Below, piece after piece: positions 47,430 to 57,293 of a DNA stretch of 64,000 nucleotides; position 1 is the first letter of the stretch; each line of letters opens with the position of its first letter. The DNA is taken from NCBI RefSeq assembly GCF_003290085.1, contig NZ_QMKJ01000002.1:310001-374000 (forward strand), in the 5' to 3' direction. The position numbers and the translations under genes were made by a program. This DNA comes from Aliidiomarina sp. B3213. Lineage in GTDB: Bacteria; Pseudomonadota; Gammaproteobacteria; Enterobacterales; Alteromonadaceae. Under the pieces are notes generated by a model. The model ran no database searches and had not been told where the DNA came from. It saw only the letters and a list, made by a program, of their open reading frames with translations.

Positions 47430-50069
47430 ATGTATAACAGCAGAACCAACAAGAGTGTAATTACGGCGCTCTTTATTACGTTAGGCCTCGTCGGATGTGG
47501 TAGTGAAGACGTTAAAACGGTCTCAGATTTCGAGTCTGTGGACACCACAGCCCCCGTAGATGACTGGCAACTCGTGTGGAGTGACGAGTTTTCCGGTAGT
47601 CAAATTGACACCAATAAGTGGACCTTTGAGGTTGACTGTCGCGGCGGAGGAAACCAAGAGCAACAATGCTACACGGACAGCGCTGAAAATGCTTATGTTT
47701 CTGACGACACACTGAAGATTGTTGCCTTGCCAGCAGAAGAAGGTGCTGACTTGCCGTATACCTCGGCACGACTAAATACCCGGTATAACGGTGACTTCAA
47801 ATACGGACGTATTGAAGTGCGCGCACGTATGCCTAGAGGTCAGGGTACATGGCCTGCTATCTGGATGATGCCAACCGACGAAGTCTATGGAGGTTGGCCT
47901 AAGTCTGGTGAAATAGACATCGTAGAAGCTGTTAACCTAGGTGCACAAACAGCAGAAGGCGAGGAAGAAACTCGCGTATATGGCACCCTTCATTACGGTC
48001 GTGACGCACCAGACAACTCATCATCAGGCACAGCCTACGCTCTTCCTGGAGGCGCTAGTCCTGCAGATGGTTTTCATACATATGCTATTGAGTGGCAAGA
48101 AGGCGAAATTCGCTGGTACGTAGACGGCTACCTCTACCAAACACAAACGCGCTCATTTGTGAGATTCAATAGCCGCGGTGAAGCGGTTGGCTTGCGTCAT
48201 CGTGGTTGGTTTGCGGAGTACTTTAATCAGGCATCCGGAGACCTAGAAACAACTTGGGATGCAGCGCCTTTCGACCAACGTTTTTACTTAATTATGAACT
48301 TGGCTGTGGGTGGAACATGGCCTGAAAATGTAAACGAAACCGGTATCGATGCTGATGCTCTCGCTAACGGTCAAACATTCGAAATCGATTATGTCCGCGT
48401 GTATGAGTGTGGCTCTAACCCACAAACAGGTCGCGGTTGTGAAACAGTTCGCGACGGATATAAAGACGCAGAAACTTACGTAGAGGGCGACGCCCCCATT
48501 CCCTCGCCTCCGTCTGATGGTGTTGCTCGTAATTTAACTATTTTTGATGGCACACCGAATCCAAACTGGCCTGCATGGGATTGCTGTGGCGGCTCTACAC
48601 CAGAACTTGTAGATGACGCTGAGAAAGGCAGTTCATATCGATTTGTCGTAGGTAGTGCGCCAACAGTAAATGGGTTTATTACGCGTTCAGATTTTATTAC
48701 CGATCCAGCTGGCTCACCTTCTCCGTTTGACGCGTCACCGATATTGGAAACGGGTTCCATTTCTTTCGACATTAAGGTTGAATCTCAACCGAATGACGCT
48801 TCTTCAGTTTGGCTGTTTAAAGTAGAGAGTAACGGCGCGTCTACGGCTGCTGAATTACCTCTCACAGACAGTAATGAAGGACTAGCGCCAGCAACAGGCG
48901 AGTGGCAAACCGTTACTTACTCATTACAAGCACTTTCAGACGCGGGTCTTGATGTTTCTGCAATTGATGCCTTTATGGTGTTCCCAGCATGGGGAACGGG
49001 TGAAGGCGCACAGTACCTCATTACCAATGTTGAAATTTCGGCGCCAGAGGTGGCATCTCCTGAGCTGGTCTTGTTCGATGATAGCGAGAATTCAGACTGG
49101 CCCCTTTGGGACTGCTGTGGCGGTACCATCCCAAGTGTTGTTGAAGATGAAGAGCGAGGCCCTGTAGGTGAATTCACGATTGGAGCCACGCCGACAGTTA
49201 TGGGTTTCAAACCAGCAGATGGCAGCGGGATTCAATTTGATGCGTCAGCATTGTTAATTGAAGGTGTTGTCCAATTTGACATGAAAGTTGTTTCTGCACC
49301 AACAGACTCATCATCAGTGTGGAAATTCAAAATCGAGTCCGATGGCGCTTCAACAGCAGTGGAAGTTGACCTATCTACTGGTAATGCAGGTAACGAGCCG
49401 GTGGTTGGTGAATGGCAAACTTACACTTTCAGTTTACAAACATTGTCTGACTTAGGGCTCGATGTTTCTGCTATCGACGTTGTCATGATTTTCCCTGCAT
49501 GGGGAACTGGTGACGGCGCAACATACCGTGTGGATGAAGCTAGAATATACAACCCGAGCGCAGGTGGTTCAGGTTTAACTGTGTTCGAAAATGAAATCGT
49601 TGAGGGTTGGTCTTTGTGGGACTGTTGTGCAGGTACAACGCCTGAAGTTGTTGCTGAAGACGCACCATACGGGTCAGTTGCTGAATTCTCGATTCCAGGA
49701 TGGCCTGAAACAGTACTAGGGTTTCTTGCGGACGAGGGTGTTTCCTATGATGCGTCAAGCATGGTGGCAAACGGCGCTATAAGTTTTGATATGCGCATTG
49801 TTACTCAACCGGATGGCGGCGAAACATCTTGGCTATTCAAAGTAGAGTCTACAGGTGCCGCAACAGCTGTCGAATTGGCTTTAGAGTCTGGTAATTACGA
49901 CACGCCTCTTGTTACAGGTGAATGGGCAACATATCACTTCCCGTTACAAGAGTTATTCGATGCGGGTCTCGATTTAACCGATATCAATGTCATCATGATA
50001 TTCCCAGCGTGGGGAACCGGCCAAGGCGCGGTTTATCAAGTTGATAACGTTAGAATCGATAACTTTTAA
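47430..50069 (+). CDS. GH16 endo-beta-1,3-glucanase (laminarinase-like) lipoprotein with three C-terminal repeats
   Basis: The 879-residue lipoprotein (lipobox LVGC, Cys23) has a GH16 catalytic domain at about 45-327. Its active site GEIDIVEA places the nucleophile Glu161, Asp163 and acid/base Glu166. Nearby WPAIWMMP and the bulge-containing ExDxxE pattern fit laminarinases. After a Pro/Ser linker come three homologous modules of about 165 residues (368-538, 546-707, 716-877). Each begins with a W-x-x-W/L-WDCC segment and ends FPAWGTGxGAxY. They probably bind glucan. An AGGA site precedes the ATG. It is the first gene of an operon with the TonB receptor. The laminarin substrate is inferred. 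Confidence 0.92.
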   Translation: MYNSRTNKSVITALFITLGLVGCGSEDVKTVSDFESVDTTAPVDDWQLVWSDEFSGSQIDTNKWTFEVDCRGGGNQEQQCYTDSAENAYVSDDTLKIVALPAEEGADLPYTSARLNTRYNGDFKYGRIEVRARMPRGQGTWPAIWMMPTDEVYGGWPKSGEIDIVEAVNLGAQTAEGEEETRVYGTLHYGRDAPDNSSSGTAYALPGGASPADGFHTYAIEWQEGEIRWYVDGYLYQTQTRSFVRFNSRGEAVGLRHRGWFAEYFNQASGDLETTWDAAPFDQRFYLIMNLAVGGTWPENVNETGIDADALANGQTFEIDYVRVYECGSNPQTGRGCETVRDGYKDAETYVEGDAPIPSPPSDGVARNLTIFDGTPNPNWPAWDCCGGSTPELVDDAEKGSSYRFVVGSAPTVNGFITRSDFITDPAGSPSPFDASPILETGSISFDIKVESQPNDASSVWLFKVESNGASTAAELPLTDSNEGLAPATGEWQTVTYSLQALSDAGLDVSAIDAFMVFPAWGTGEGAQYLITNVEISAPEVASPELVLFDDSENSDWPLWDCCGGTIPSVVEDEERGPVGEFTIGATPTVMGFKPADGSGIQFDASALLIEGVVQFDMKVVSAPTDSSSVWKFKIESDGASTAVEVDLSTGNAGNEPVVGEWQTYTFSLQTLSDLGLDVSAIDVVMIFPAWGTGDGATYRVDEARIYNPSAGGSGLTVFENEIVEGWSLWDCCAGTTPEVVAEDAPYGSVAEFSIPGWPETVLGFLADEGVSYDASSMVANGAISFDMRIVTQPDGGETSWLFKVESTGAATAVELALESGNYDTPLVTGEWATYHFPLQELFDAGLDLTDINVIMIFPAWGTGQGAVYQVDNVRIDNF
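48531..50060 (+). repeat. Three tandem protein-module repeats within the GH16 gene
   Basis: Units at 48531-49043, 49065-49550 and 49575-50060 each encode about 160-170 residues. Shared blocks are WDCCGG or WDCCAG at the start, FDMKV-type strands, WLFKVES or WKFKIES in the middle, GEWQT-type near two-thirds, and FPAWGTG at the end. Similarity is clear at the protein level and moderate in DNA. Confidence 0.9.
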
Positions 50070-50103
50070 TGCGCACAGCACTGACAAAACGGATAACTAA
50101 ATT

Positions 50104-53088
50104 ATGAAAAAATTAACGTTTATGAAGAGCCCTGTTGCTGCAGCTGTGTCGTTGGTTTTAGCCAGCAGCTTTATTACACCTTTGTACGCACAGGACGCAC
50201 AAGAACAAGAAGAGCAAACGGAACAAACTCAACAAACTGAGCAAGAGAACTTCGAGGTCATTGAAGTTCGAGGAATTGTTGGAAGCTTGGCTCGTTCAAC
50301 TGCATTTAAAAGAGATAGTAGCGGCATTGTGGACGCAATCTCTGCAGAGGAGATGGGGAAATTCCCAGACACCAACCTTGCTGAGTCTCTACAGCGCATC
50401 ACAGGTGTTTCAGTAAGTCGCGTAAATGGCGAAGGTAGTCAAATTACGGTTCGCGGCTTTGGTCCTGAATTTAATTTGATTACCCTTAACGGCCGCCAAA
50501 TGCCGGGTACTGGTTATACGCGTTCATATAACCTAGAGAACCTGTCTTCTGAAGGGGTAAATGCGCTCGAAGTATACAAAACCGCAAGAGCAGCCACTCC
50601 AAGTGGTGGTTTGGGAGCAACCGTTAACATCGTTACAACTCAACCTCTGGAAAGACCGGGACAACGCTTTTCTGTCTCAGGCAGAGCCCTACATGACTCC
50701 TCTGTCGCTGACGGAAGCGATGTAACCCCTGAAGTTGCAGCTGTCTACAGTAACACTTTCGCAGACGACCGCTTTGGGGTTGCATTTTCGTTCTCCCAAT
50801 ATCGACGCGACTTTCAAATTCAACAGGCGAACATTCAAGGTTGGCAAGCAAATGTACCATTGCCAGGAGACTTACCAGAGTCTTCAGTAATCGATCCTCG
50901 CCCAGTCGACGAGGAAGGTAATCGCGTAGGTAATCATTTCTTTCCTAAAGATATGAACTACGGTATCGCGGATCTCGCACAAGAGAGAACAAACGGCCAA
51001 CTAACCCTTCAGTTCGAGCCAATAAATGGTTTGGTCTTAACGACTGACTACACTGCAAGTCGCAACTTAACAGGTCGTGAAGCCTTTGGTTGGGGTATCT
51101 GGAATGAGTTCGGCGGAAATATTAATGCTTACGAGCTAGACGAAAACGGAACGGCAGTTTATGCAGATATTGCCGGTAACGACGGTTCTTTCACAGCAGA
51201 GAAAGGAACGACTGAAACCGAGGCAGAATCGGTAGGCTTCAACTTAGAATATCAATTAAGCGACAGCTGGAGCTTCTGGTTTGATGCGCATGACTCAAGC
51301 AACAAAACAGATGACGGTGCCGATGCAGGTAGCGGAATGTTTGGTCAAGTGATTCTGGGCTCTGACCAACTTCGCTCAAAAGTTTATGACTACCGTACGG
51401 GTGAAATTCCACAAGTTTTAATTAACTGGAACAACGGAACAAATGTTCTAGACCCTGCGTCAATTGACTCTAACTTCAGTCAGTTCTTCCACCGCCCTGG
51501 TGAGAGCAATATTACTCAGTATCAATTCAAAACAGACTGGTATAACTATGGCACGTTTGATGTTCCACTCGTGAAAGTTACAGCTGGTTTATCTAGAACT
51601 GACCAAGAGATGGGAGGCTATACTGCTTGGAGTGGGCTGAGAGGAGGACCTGGATTTAACCCTTCATTCGCTCAAATTCTTCCCGACAGTATGTTTACAT
51701 ATAATGGCACAGGAAGCTTTTTAGACGAGCTTTTAGGCGGTGGTAGTAACCTCCTAACCGACTATTATTATACTTATGATTTTGACGAAGCAGTGGCCCG
51801 TCAAATGGCATACATCACAGAAGCACTGATGGGCAGTGATGCCTATGTAGCAGATCCTTATTTCGACGGAATTGACAGCGAAAGTTATGTTAACGAAGTA
51901 ACAAACGCGCTATTTATTCAGTCTGATTGGGAGTTCTACGTTGCAGACTTCCCTGTTCAGTTAAATGTCGGTGTACGCTACGAAGAGACTGATGTAACAA
52001 GCCGAGTTCGTCAAAGCGTTGAGCGACAAGTCAACTGGGTAAGTCCGTCTGAGTGGATTATGCAATATGAGCCTTCAGACCAAGCTACGTTCCTTACCCT
52101 CGAAGGTAATCATGACGTACTCCTTCCAAGCTTAGACTTCAAGGTCGAGTTAACACCTGACCTAATTGGTCGCTTCTCATACGGCAAAACAATAGCTCGC
52201 GCTCCTCTAGGTGATCTCGCTGGTGGACGCTCACTGAGCGGAAGTCCAAAACCAGGCTCTCGCTCAGGTGGACAAGGCAATACCAACTTGCTTCCATTTG
52301 AGTCCACCAACTTCGATTTGTCGTTAGAATACTATTATGACTTCGGTAGTTATGCCGCTATCGGTTATTTCCGTAAAGAGGTTGATAACTTTATCCAACG
52401 GTCTATTACAACAACGACAATCGACGGTTTAAGAGACATTCTCAATGGTCCTCGCTATGCACAGGCTGTTGCATCTTTGGAAGAACGCGGTGAACAAGCA
52501 ACGAGTACAAACATTTTCAACGAGATGATTGCTCTTGGGTTCGGTAATGGCGAAGGCGTCATTGAACCTAACGCTGATGACCCTCTGATGGAATGGCAAA
52601 TTTCACAACCGACCAACACCGACACCAAAACCGTAGACGGCTTTGAAATTGCTGTTCAACATGTGTTTGGAGAGTCTGGTTTTGGCTTGGGTGTGAATGC
52701 TACGGTCGTCGACGGAGACGTGGATTTTGATAACGAGAGCTTAACGCAACAATCACCACTTGTGGGCTTAAGTGACTCTGCCAACTTCCAAGGGTTTTAT
52801 GAAAAGCATGGCTTGTCTGTGAAAGTAACATACGCATGGCGTGACAGTTACCTTATCGGTGTAGGCCAAGCGCAAGGTTCTGCTGACGCTCCTCCACAAT
52901 ATGCTAGAGAGTACGGGCAATGGGATATGAGCGTGAACTACAACTTCACAGAAAACTTTTCTGTGTCTTTTGAAGGATTAAATCTTACGAACGAAACCGA
53001 GCAAGGTTATGGTCGTTACGAAGAGCAATTCTTATTCGCTCGTCAGTACGGACCAAGATACTCACTAGGCTTTAGATACAGCTTCTAA
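50104..53088 (+). CDS. TonB-dependent receptor, putative glucan-oligosaccharide transporter
   Basis: The 994-residue outer-membrane receptor has a signal peptide (to about residue 30, LYAQ) and then a Gln/Glu-rich linker. The plug domain (about 50-180) contains DTNLAESLQRITGVSVSR and QITVRGFGPEFNLITLNGRQMPGTG. The rest is a beta-barrel with many aromatic strands, ending GFRYSF with the terminal Phe needed for barrel assembly. It lies 34 bases after the GH16 gene in one operon, with a strong terminator behind it. Import of oligosaccharides released by GH16 into the periplasm is the natural reading. Energy would come from TonB/ExbBD, encoded elsewhere. Confidence 0.92.
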   Translation: MKKLTFMKSPVAAAVSLVLASSFITPLYAQDAQEQEEQTEQTQQTEQENFEVIEVRGIVGSLARSTAFKRDSSGIVDAISAEEMGKFPDTNLAESLQRITGVSVSRVNGEGSQITVRGFGPEFNLITLNGRQMPGTGYTRSYNLENLSSEGVNALEVYKTARAATPSGGLGATVNIVTTQPLERPGQRFSVSGRALHDSSVADGSDVTPEVAAVYSNTFADDRFGVAFSFSQYRRDFQIQQANIQGWQANVPLPGDLPESSVIDPRPVDEEGNRVGNHFFPKDMNYGIADLAQERTNGQLTLQFEPINGLVLTTDYTASRNLTGREAFGWGIWNEFGGNINAYELDENGTAVYADIAGNDGSFTAEKGTTETEAESVGFNLEYQLSDSWSFWFDAHDSSNKTDDGADAGSGMFGQVILGSDQLRSKVYDYRTGEIPQVLINWNNGTNVLDPASIDSNFSQFFHRPGESNITQYQFKTDWYNYGTFDVPLVKVTAGLSRTDQEMGGYTAWSGLRGGPGFNPSFAQILPDSMFTYNGTGSFLDELLGGGSNLLTDYYYTYDFDEAVARQMAYITEALMGSDAYVADPYFDGIDSESYVNEVTNALFIQSDWEFYVADFPVQLNVGVRYEETDVTSRVRQSVERQVNWVSPSEWIMQYEPSDQATFLTLEGNHDVLLPSLDFKVELTPDLIGRFSYGKTIARAPLGDLAGGRSLSGSPKPGSRSGGQGNTNLLPFESTNFDLSLEYYYDFGSYAAIGYFRKEVDNFIQRSITTTTIDGLRDILNGPRYAQAVASLEERGEQATSTNIFNEMIALGFGNGEGVIEPNADDPLMEWQISQPTNTDTKTVDGFEIAVQHVFGESGFGLGVNATVVDGDVDFDNESLTQQSPLVGLSDSANFQGFYEKHGLSVKVTYAWRDSYLIGVGQAQGSADAPPQYAREYGQWDMSVNYNFTENFSVSFEGLNLTNETEQGYGRYEEQFLFARQYGPRYSLGFRYSF

Positions 53089-53142
53089 GGCGGTCTTCAA
53101 TTCATAGTGCAAAAGCATGGATGCTTATTTAAGCAAGACAAT

Positions 53143-53170
53143 GGGACAGCTAATCGCTGTCCCTTTTTTT
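53143..53170 (+). terminator. Terminator of the GH16-TonB operon
   Basis: GGGACAGC (53143-53150) and GCTGTCCC (53156-53163) form a perfect 8-bp stem with a 5-base loop and a following run of seven Ts. Confidence 0.92.
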
Positions 53171-53405
53171 ATCCTATCGCACCTTAAACTTACCTTACGC
53201 AACAAGACCTGCTATCCCGCAAGGTGCATTTTTCAATTGAAATTAAGCGGCCTGAGTATCGGATAACGATATTCAGCAATGAATATACGATTCATAAACG
53301 TTTCTACTAAACATGCCCCAACCATTCACCGCTCAACTTTTCGTGCGCCGCCAAAGACAATATAGAGAAAGTAAATAATAGCAATAGACAAGAGCCTACA
53401 AGAAC

Positions 53406-53433
53406 AAAAAAGCCCACCTCACGGTGGGCTTTT
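53406..53433 (-). terminator. Terminator of the MFS-GH3 operon
   Basis: AGCCCACC (53411-53418) and GGTGGGCT (53423-53430) form a perfect 8-bp stem with a 4-base loop. The A-run at 53406-53411 is the minus-strand T-run, 25 bases beyond the GH3 stop. Confidence 0.9.
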
Positions 53434-53457
53434 ATTTGGTTGGTTCGCTCAATTCAG

Positions 53458-55959
53458 TTAAGGACTTACGCAATGCAAATGAGCATTTTCAGGAGCCTGC
53501 TGAACAAAACGGATATCATTAAAACTGATTTCCAACGGGTCGGTCGAAGATAAACCGAATACACCACTAACGTGTCCTAAATTCAGGCCTTCTTGCTGCA
53601 TACATGAGAGATCAAAGTAAGTTCGTTGCCACTGACCTGGAGGTAGCTCCGCCAAAATAGGCTGAACATTTACATTGAGTCCGCAATCATTGCCACAGTA
53701 CATATTTAACATGACGTTAGTCGCAACAGTTTCAGGTACTTTTAAGGTAACAACAAGTGCACTTCGGTCGCCCATAAATGCTCTAAGATCTCTTGGGAAG
53801 GGAGCTACAAAATTAAACGCCGCCTCCTGAGCACCGCTGAACTCAAACCTTCTTGCGTCCTCTTGTACCTCATCATCGAACGTAGAAACAGCGACGGCTC
53901 CTTGAGACTGAATGCTACTTTCAACAATAGCGCGCGTATCTCCGCTACGCAGCTCTAATAGCCATGGAGCTTTCACTGCACGTTCGAAAATCACGAGATC
54001 CTCTGTTTCACTCTCACCGCCTAGTTCCTCATTAAGCAAGCTTGTGAACAAAGGCGTGTCGCCGTAACTCATTCCGGCGCCAACCGGAAGCAGTTCACGA
54101 TTATCCTCAGGGTCCGCAGGCCAAGCAAAAGAAAGTCGGCCCGTAACATCATATTGAACGTCGCCATCAGCATTTCGAAGAATTACATCAGCCACGCCTT
54201 GCCCTTCACTACCCGGAAGCCACACAGCAACAAAGGCATCTGATGCATTTAGTTCAGGGTTTACCCACATAGGACGACCACTAATGAATAAGGTCACCAC
54301 AGGTATCCCCTGCTCTTGAAAGCGCTCTAGCAACGCTAAGTCGCTCGCATTGCCACGCTGATAATCGAGGTTATTTAAATCACCATTGCCCTCTGCATAA
54401 GGTTGTTCACCGAAAACTACAACTGCGACATCTGGCTTATCATCAAAGCTTCCGTCCTCTGATAACCGAACTTGTCCACCCGCAGCCTCAACTTGCTCAG
54501 CAATACCATCAAAGATAGAAGTGCCACCAGGAAAATCATCATTGGTGTTACCTGTGCCCTGCCAACTAATTGTCCATCCCCCGGACTGCTGCCCAATATT
54601 ATGCGCGCCGCTTCCTGCTACAAGAATATTTTGGGTCGGATGTAGAGGTAGTAATTGGCTATCGTTTTTTAACATCACTAAAGATTGACGCACCGCGTCA
54701 CGCGCGATAGCTCGATGCTCTTGAGAACCAATAATTCCACTACGACCCGCCAAAGGACGATTAGCTGGACTCGGCTTGTCGAAAAGGCCCGCACGGAACT
54801 TAACACGCAATACTCTTCTTACGGCATCGTCCACACGTTCTTGTGAAATAATTCCTTCTCGTACCTGCGCAACAAGGTTATCAAACAAAGGACGCCATGA
54901 TTGAGTTGGCACCATATAAACGTCGAGTCCCGCATTCGCAGCTTGAGGACAGCTTTCATTAGTGCAACCTGGAATTTGTCCGTGACCATTCCAGTCCCCT
55001 ACAACAAATCCGTCAAAACCCATTTGTTCCTTGAGTACTTCTGTAAGTAGATACCTACTACCGTGGATTTTTTCGCCATTCCAACTATTGAAGCTAGCCA
55101 TTACCGTTTGAGCGCCAGCTGCTAAGCCGCCAACATATCCTTGCGCATGCAAATCAAATAATGTCTGCTCGGTAACTTCGGTATTTCCTTGGTCTATGCC
55201 GTCCGTCGTTCCTCCGTCCCCTACGAAGTGTTTAACGGTACTAATTACTCTCTGCTCGTTAAGGAAGTCTTCGCCAACCTCACCTTGCAACCCATTTACG
55301 ATAGCAGCAGAATATTCACGAACAATATTTGGGTCTTCAGAGTAACTCTCATAAGAGCGTCCCCAACGTAAATCCTGAGCAGCGGCAACTGTTGGAGCGA
55401 ATACCCAATCAATGCCAGTAACCATGACTTCCCGCGCCGTAGCACCAGCTATATCTCGGATAAGATCCGGGTTATTGGCTGCGCCAAGACCGATATTATG
55501 TGGAAATATCGTGGCTCCAATGACGTTATTGTGGCCATGAACTGCATCTGTCCCCCACATTGTGGGAATAGATATTCCATCAAGACTGTCATCAATGGAT
55601 GCTTGATACATAGCGTCGGCGAGCTCAATCCAGTCTTCCGGGGTTGCATATTTATCATTGCCCGGAAATGCACCTCCGCCATTTAAGTACGAGCCAAATC
55701 CGTACTCACGCATATCTTCAACGGTAATATCTCTAATCTCAGGTTGAATCATTTGCGCTATTTTTTGCTCTAACGTCATCGTTTCGAGCATCTGGGTAAT
55801 TCGACTCTCAATTTCAGTATCAAGACCAACTGGAGACTCTATGTGCGGCCATATATTGGACTCCGCTACTGTCGGCTCACTCGTATTTTCAGCGCATCCA
55901 GCAACAGACAAAGCTACTGTGAGTAAACACCCATTGAGTGCATGTTTGCTCCTAAGCAT
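53458..55959 (-). CDS. GH3 beta-glucosidase lipoprotein, ExoP type
   Basis: The 833-residue lipoprotein (lipobox VAGC, Cys22) has GH3 domain 1 with SYESYSEDP, the KHFVGDGGT substrate loop and the nucleophile Asp322 in FVVGDWNG. The C-terminal GH3 sandwich follows (about 430-640). A final beta-sandwich module (about 665-830) ends in a YFDLSC block and FNDIRFV, resembling the ExoP C-terminal domain of marine 1,4-beta-D-glucan glucohydrolases. It would trim oligosaccharides to glucose in the periplasm or at the envelope. Its ATG overlaps the stop of the MFS gene by one base. Bond preference (beta-1,3 or beta-1,4) is open. Confidence 0.93.
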   Translation of the reverse strand: MLRSKHALNGCLLTVALSVAGCAENTSEPTVAESNIWPHIESPVGLDTEIESRITQMLETMTLEQKIAQMIQPEIRDITVEDMREYGFGSYLNGGGAFPGNDKYATPEDWIELADAMYQASIDDSLDGISIPTMWGTDAVHGHNNVIGATIFPHNIGLGAANNPDLIRDIAGATAREVMVTGIDWVFAPTVAAAQDLRWGRSYESYSEDPNIVREYSAAIVNGLQGEVGEDFLNEQRVISTVKHFVGDGGTTDGIDQGNTEVTEQTLFDLHAQGYVGGLAAGAQTVMASFNSWNGEKIHGSRYLLTEVLKEQMGFDGFVVGDWNGHGQIPGCTNESCPQAANAGLDVYMVPTQSWRPLFDNLVAQVREGIISQERVDDAVRRVLRVKFRAGLFDKPSPANRPLAGRSGIIGSQEHRAIARDAVRQSLVMLKNDSQLLPLHPTQNILVAGSGAHNIGQQSGGWTISWQGTGNTNDDFPGGTSIFDGIAEQVEAAGGQVRLSEDGSFDDKPDVAVVVFGEQPYAEGNGDLNNLDYQRGNASDLALLERFQEQGIPVVTLFISGRPMWVNPELNASDAFVAVWLPGSEGQGVADVILRNADGDVQYDVTGRLSFAWPADPEDNRELLPVGAGMSYGDTPLFTSLLNEELGGESETEDLVIFERAVKAPWLLELRSGDTRAIVESSIQSQGAVAVSTFDDEVQEDARRFEFSGAQEAAFNFVAPFPRDLRAFMGDRSALVVTLKVPETVATNVMLNMYCGNDCGLNVNVQPILAELPPGQWQRTYFDLSCMQQEGLNLGHVSGVFGLSSTDPLEISFNDIRFVQQAPENAHLHCVSP

Positions 55960-57200
55960 TAGGCTGTCTCCCCTTCTGGTGATTGCTGAAGTTTAGTTTG
56001 TGGTTTATATCCTTTGTAACCATAAAACGCGATATATAAGTAACAGACAAGAGGAACCACAAAAGCCGTCTGAATACCGACTTGGTCAGCTAGCAGTCCT
56101 TGTAGAAGCGGCACAATAGCGCCACCTACTATCGCTAAGCATAAAATACCTGAGCCCTGCCCTCGGCTATCACCTAAGTTTTGTAACGCCAAACTAAAAA
56201 TAGTTGGAAACATAATGGAGTTACATAAGCCTACGAATATCAGCGCCCACATGGCTAAAGTTCCCGAGCTTGTCATTGTCGTTAGCAACAATAGCACTGC
56301 TGCAAGAGCATTAAACATCAACACCTTTTCACCTGAAATTCTCTGCATAATTGCAGCACCTAAAAATCTTCCCACCATGGCACCACCAAAATACCAAGAG
56401 ATGTAATGAGAAGACTGAGACGTTGGCATATTTCCTATTTCAGGAAGCGCGATATACATAGCTAAAAAGCTACCAATGCTCACCTCCGCGCCTACGTATA
56501 CAAAAATACCCAGTGCTCCAAGTACTAAGTGACGCTGCTTCCAAGCGGACCCTTGCGAGGGTAACGCGCTTGCGGTATTCGTTTTACCCATGTTGGGTAA
56601 TTTAAGCTTCAAAAAGACAGCTGCCATTACTACAAGAGTTGCGGCCAGAATAAAATAAGGCAGGCTTACGGCGTCTTTAGACACACCTGATATTTCTGGG
56701 TCGGTAACACCTTCGAAAATTAACCATGCCCCAAACAACGGAGCTACGGTTGTACCTAATGAATTAAAAGCTTGCGTCATTGTTAAACGACTAGAAGCTG
56801 TTTCAGGAGCGCCAAGGACAGTTACATATGGATTCGCAGCTACCTGCAGAATAGTGATCCCCGAAGCTAAAACAAATAGCGCCAGCAAGAATAAACCATA
56901 AACTTCCGCTTGTGCGGCTGGATAAAACAATACGCAACCGGCTCCAGCAATCATTAAACCCGTCACAATCCCATTTTTGTAACCTATTTTTCCTATCAAC
57001 ATACCTGCTGGTATTGAGACAATGAAATAGGCTCCAAAAAAGCAAAATTGAATGAGCATTGACTTGGCATAGTTCAAGTCAAATAGGATTTTAAGGTAAG
57101 GAATAAGAATATCGTTCATACATGTAATGAAGCCCCACATAAAGAAAAGGGACGTCAGTGCGGTTAATGCAAACCGGTAGTTGTTGTTTTGATTGGTCAT
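55959..57200 (-). CDS. MFS sugar:H+ symporter, FucP/GluP-like
   Basis: The 413-residue transporter has 12 hydrophobic helices. It begins [24 protein letters not shown], the signature of the FucP/GluP (glucose/galactose, fucose) group, and includes [13 protein letters not shown] and [14 protein letters not shown]. It would carry monosaccharide, most likely glucose freed by the GH3 enzyme, into the cytosol, where glucokinase acts. It leads the operon with GH3 and faces the GH1 gene across a shared operator. Confidence 0.9.
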   Translation of the reverse strand: MTNQNNNYRFALTALTSLFFMWGFITCMNDILIPYLKILFDLNYAKSMLIQFCFFGAYFIVSIPAGMLIGKIGYKNGIVTGLMIAGAGCVLFYPAAQAEVYGLFLLALFVLASGITILQVAANPYVTVLGAPETASSRLTMTQAFNSLGTTVAPLFGAWLIFEGVTDPEISGVSKDAVSLPYFILAATLVVMAAVFLKLKLPNMGKTNTASALPSQGSAWKQRHLVLGALGIFVYVGAEVSIGSFLAMYIALPEIGNMPTSQSSHYISWYFGGAMVGRFLGAAIMQRISGEKVLMFNALAAVLLLLTTMTSSGTLAMWALIFVGLCNSIMFPTIFSLALQNLGDSRGQGSGILCLAIVGGAIVPLLQGLLADQVGIQTAFVVPLVCYLYIAFYGYKGYKPQTKLQQSPEGETA

Positions 57201-57223
57201 GGTTGCCTCAATCTAATTATTTT

Positions 57224-57252
57224 TTGACCTTTAGCTACTTTGAGCCTATTAT
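57224..57252 (+). promoter_or_regulatory. Sigma-70 promoter of the GH1-GPH-LacI operon
   Basis: TTGACC (57224-57229) and TATTAT (57247-57252) are spaced by 17 bases. The -10 box overlaps the start of the operator palindrome at 57251, the same geometry as the GH16 promoter. Confidence 0.7.
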
Positions 57253-57266
57253 GAAAGCGCTTTCAT
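57251..57266. promoter_or_regulatory. LacI-family operator, glucan operons 2 and 3
   Basis: ATGAAAGCGCTTTCAT is a perfect 16-base palindrome identical to the core of the site at 47343-47358. It lies between divergent promoters for GH1 and the FucP-like MFS gene, so one site can repress both. Confidence 0.85.
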
Positions 57267-57293
57267 TTATAGCATAATTAGACGGATTCGCAA
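57266..57293 (-). promoter_or_regulatory. Candidate promoter of the MFS-GH3 operon
   Basis: On the minus strand TTGCGA (complement of 57288-57293) and TATAAA (complement of 57266-57271) are spaced by 16 bases. The -10 abuts the operator, and the -35 reaches the first base of the GH1 start codon. Confidence 0.5.

Larger units (their letters stand above)
53089..53457. other. Intergenic region between the TonB receptor and GH3 genes
   Basis: This 369-base gap separates two convergent genes and holds a terminator for each (53143-53170 and 53406-53433). Between them the DNA is AT-rich with short inverted stretches such as TATCG/CGATA near 53257-53271. No open frame, tRNA or operator was seen. Confidence 0.6.

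Noticed and set aside
53257-53271. Short inverted repeat TATCG/CGATA in the gap between the TonB receptor and GH3 genes
   Set aside because: The arms are only 5 bases, and it lies between terminators with no promoter context.
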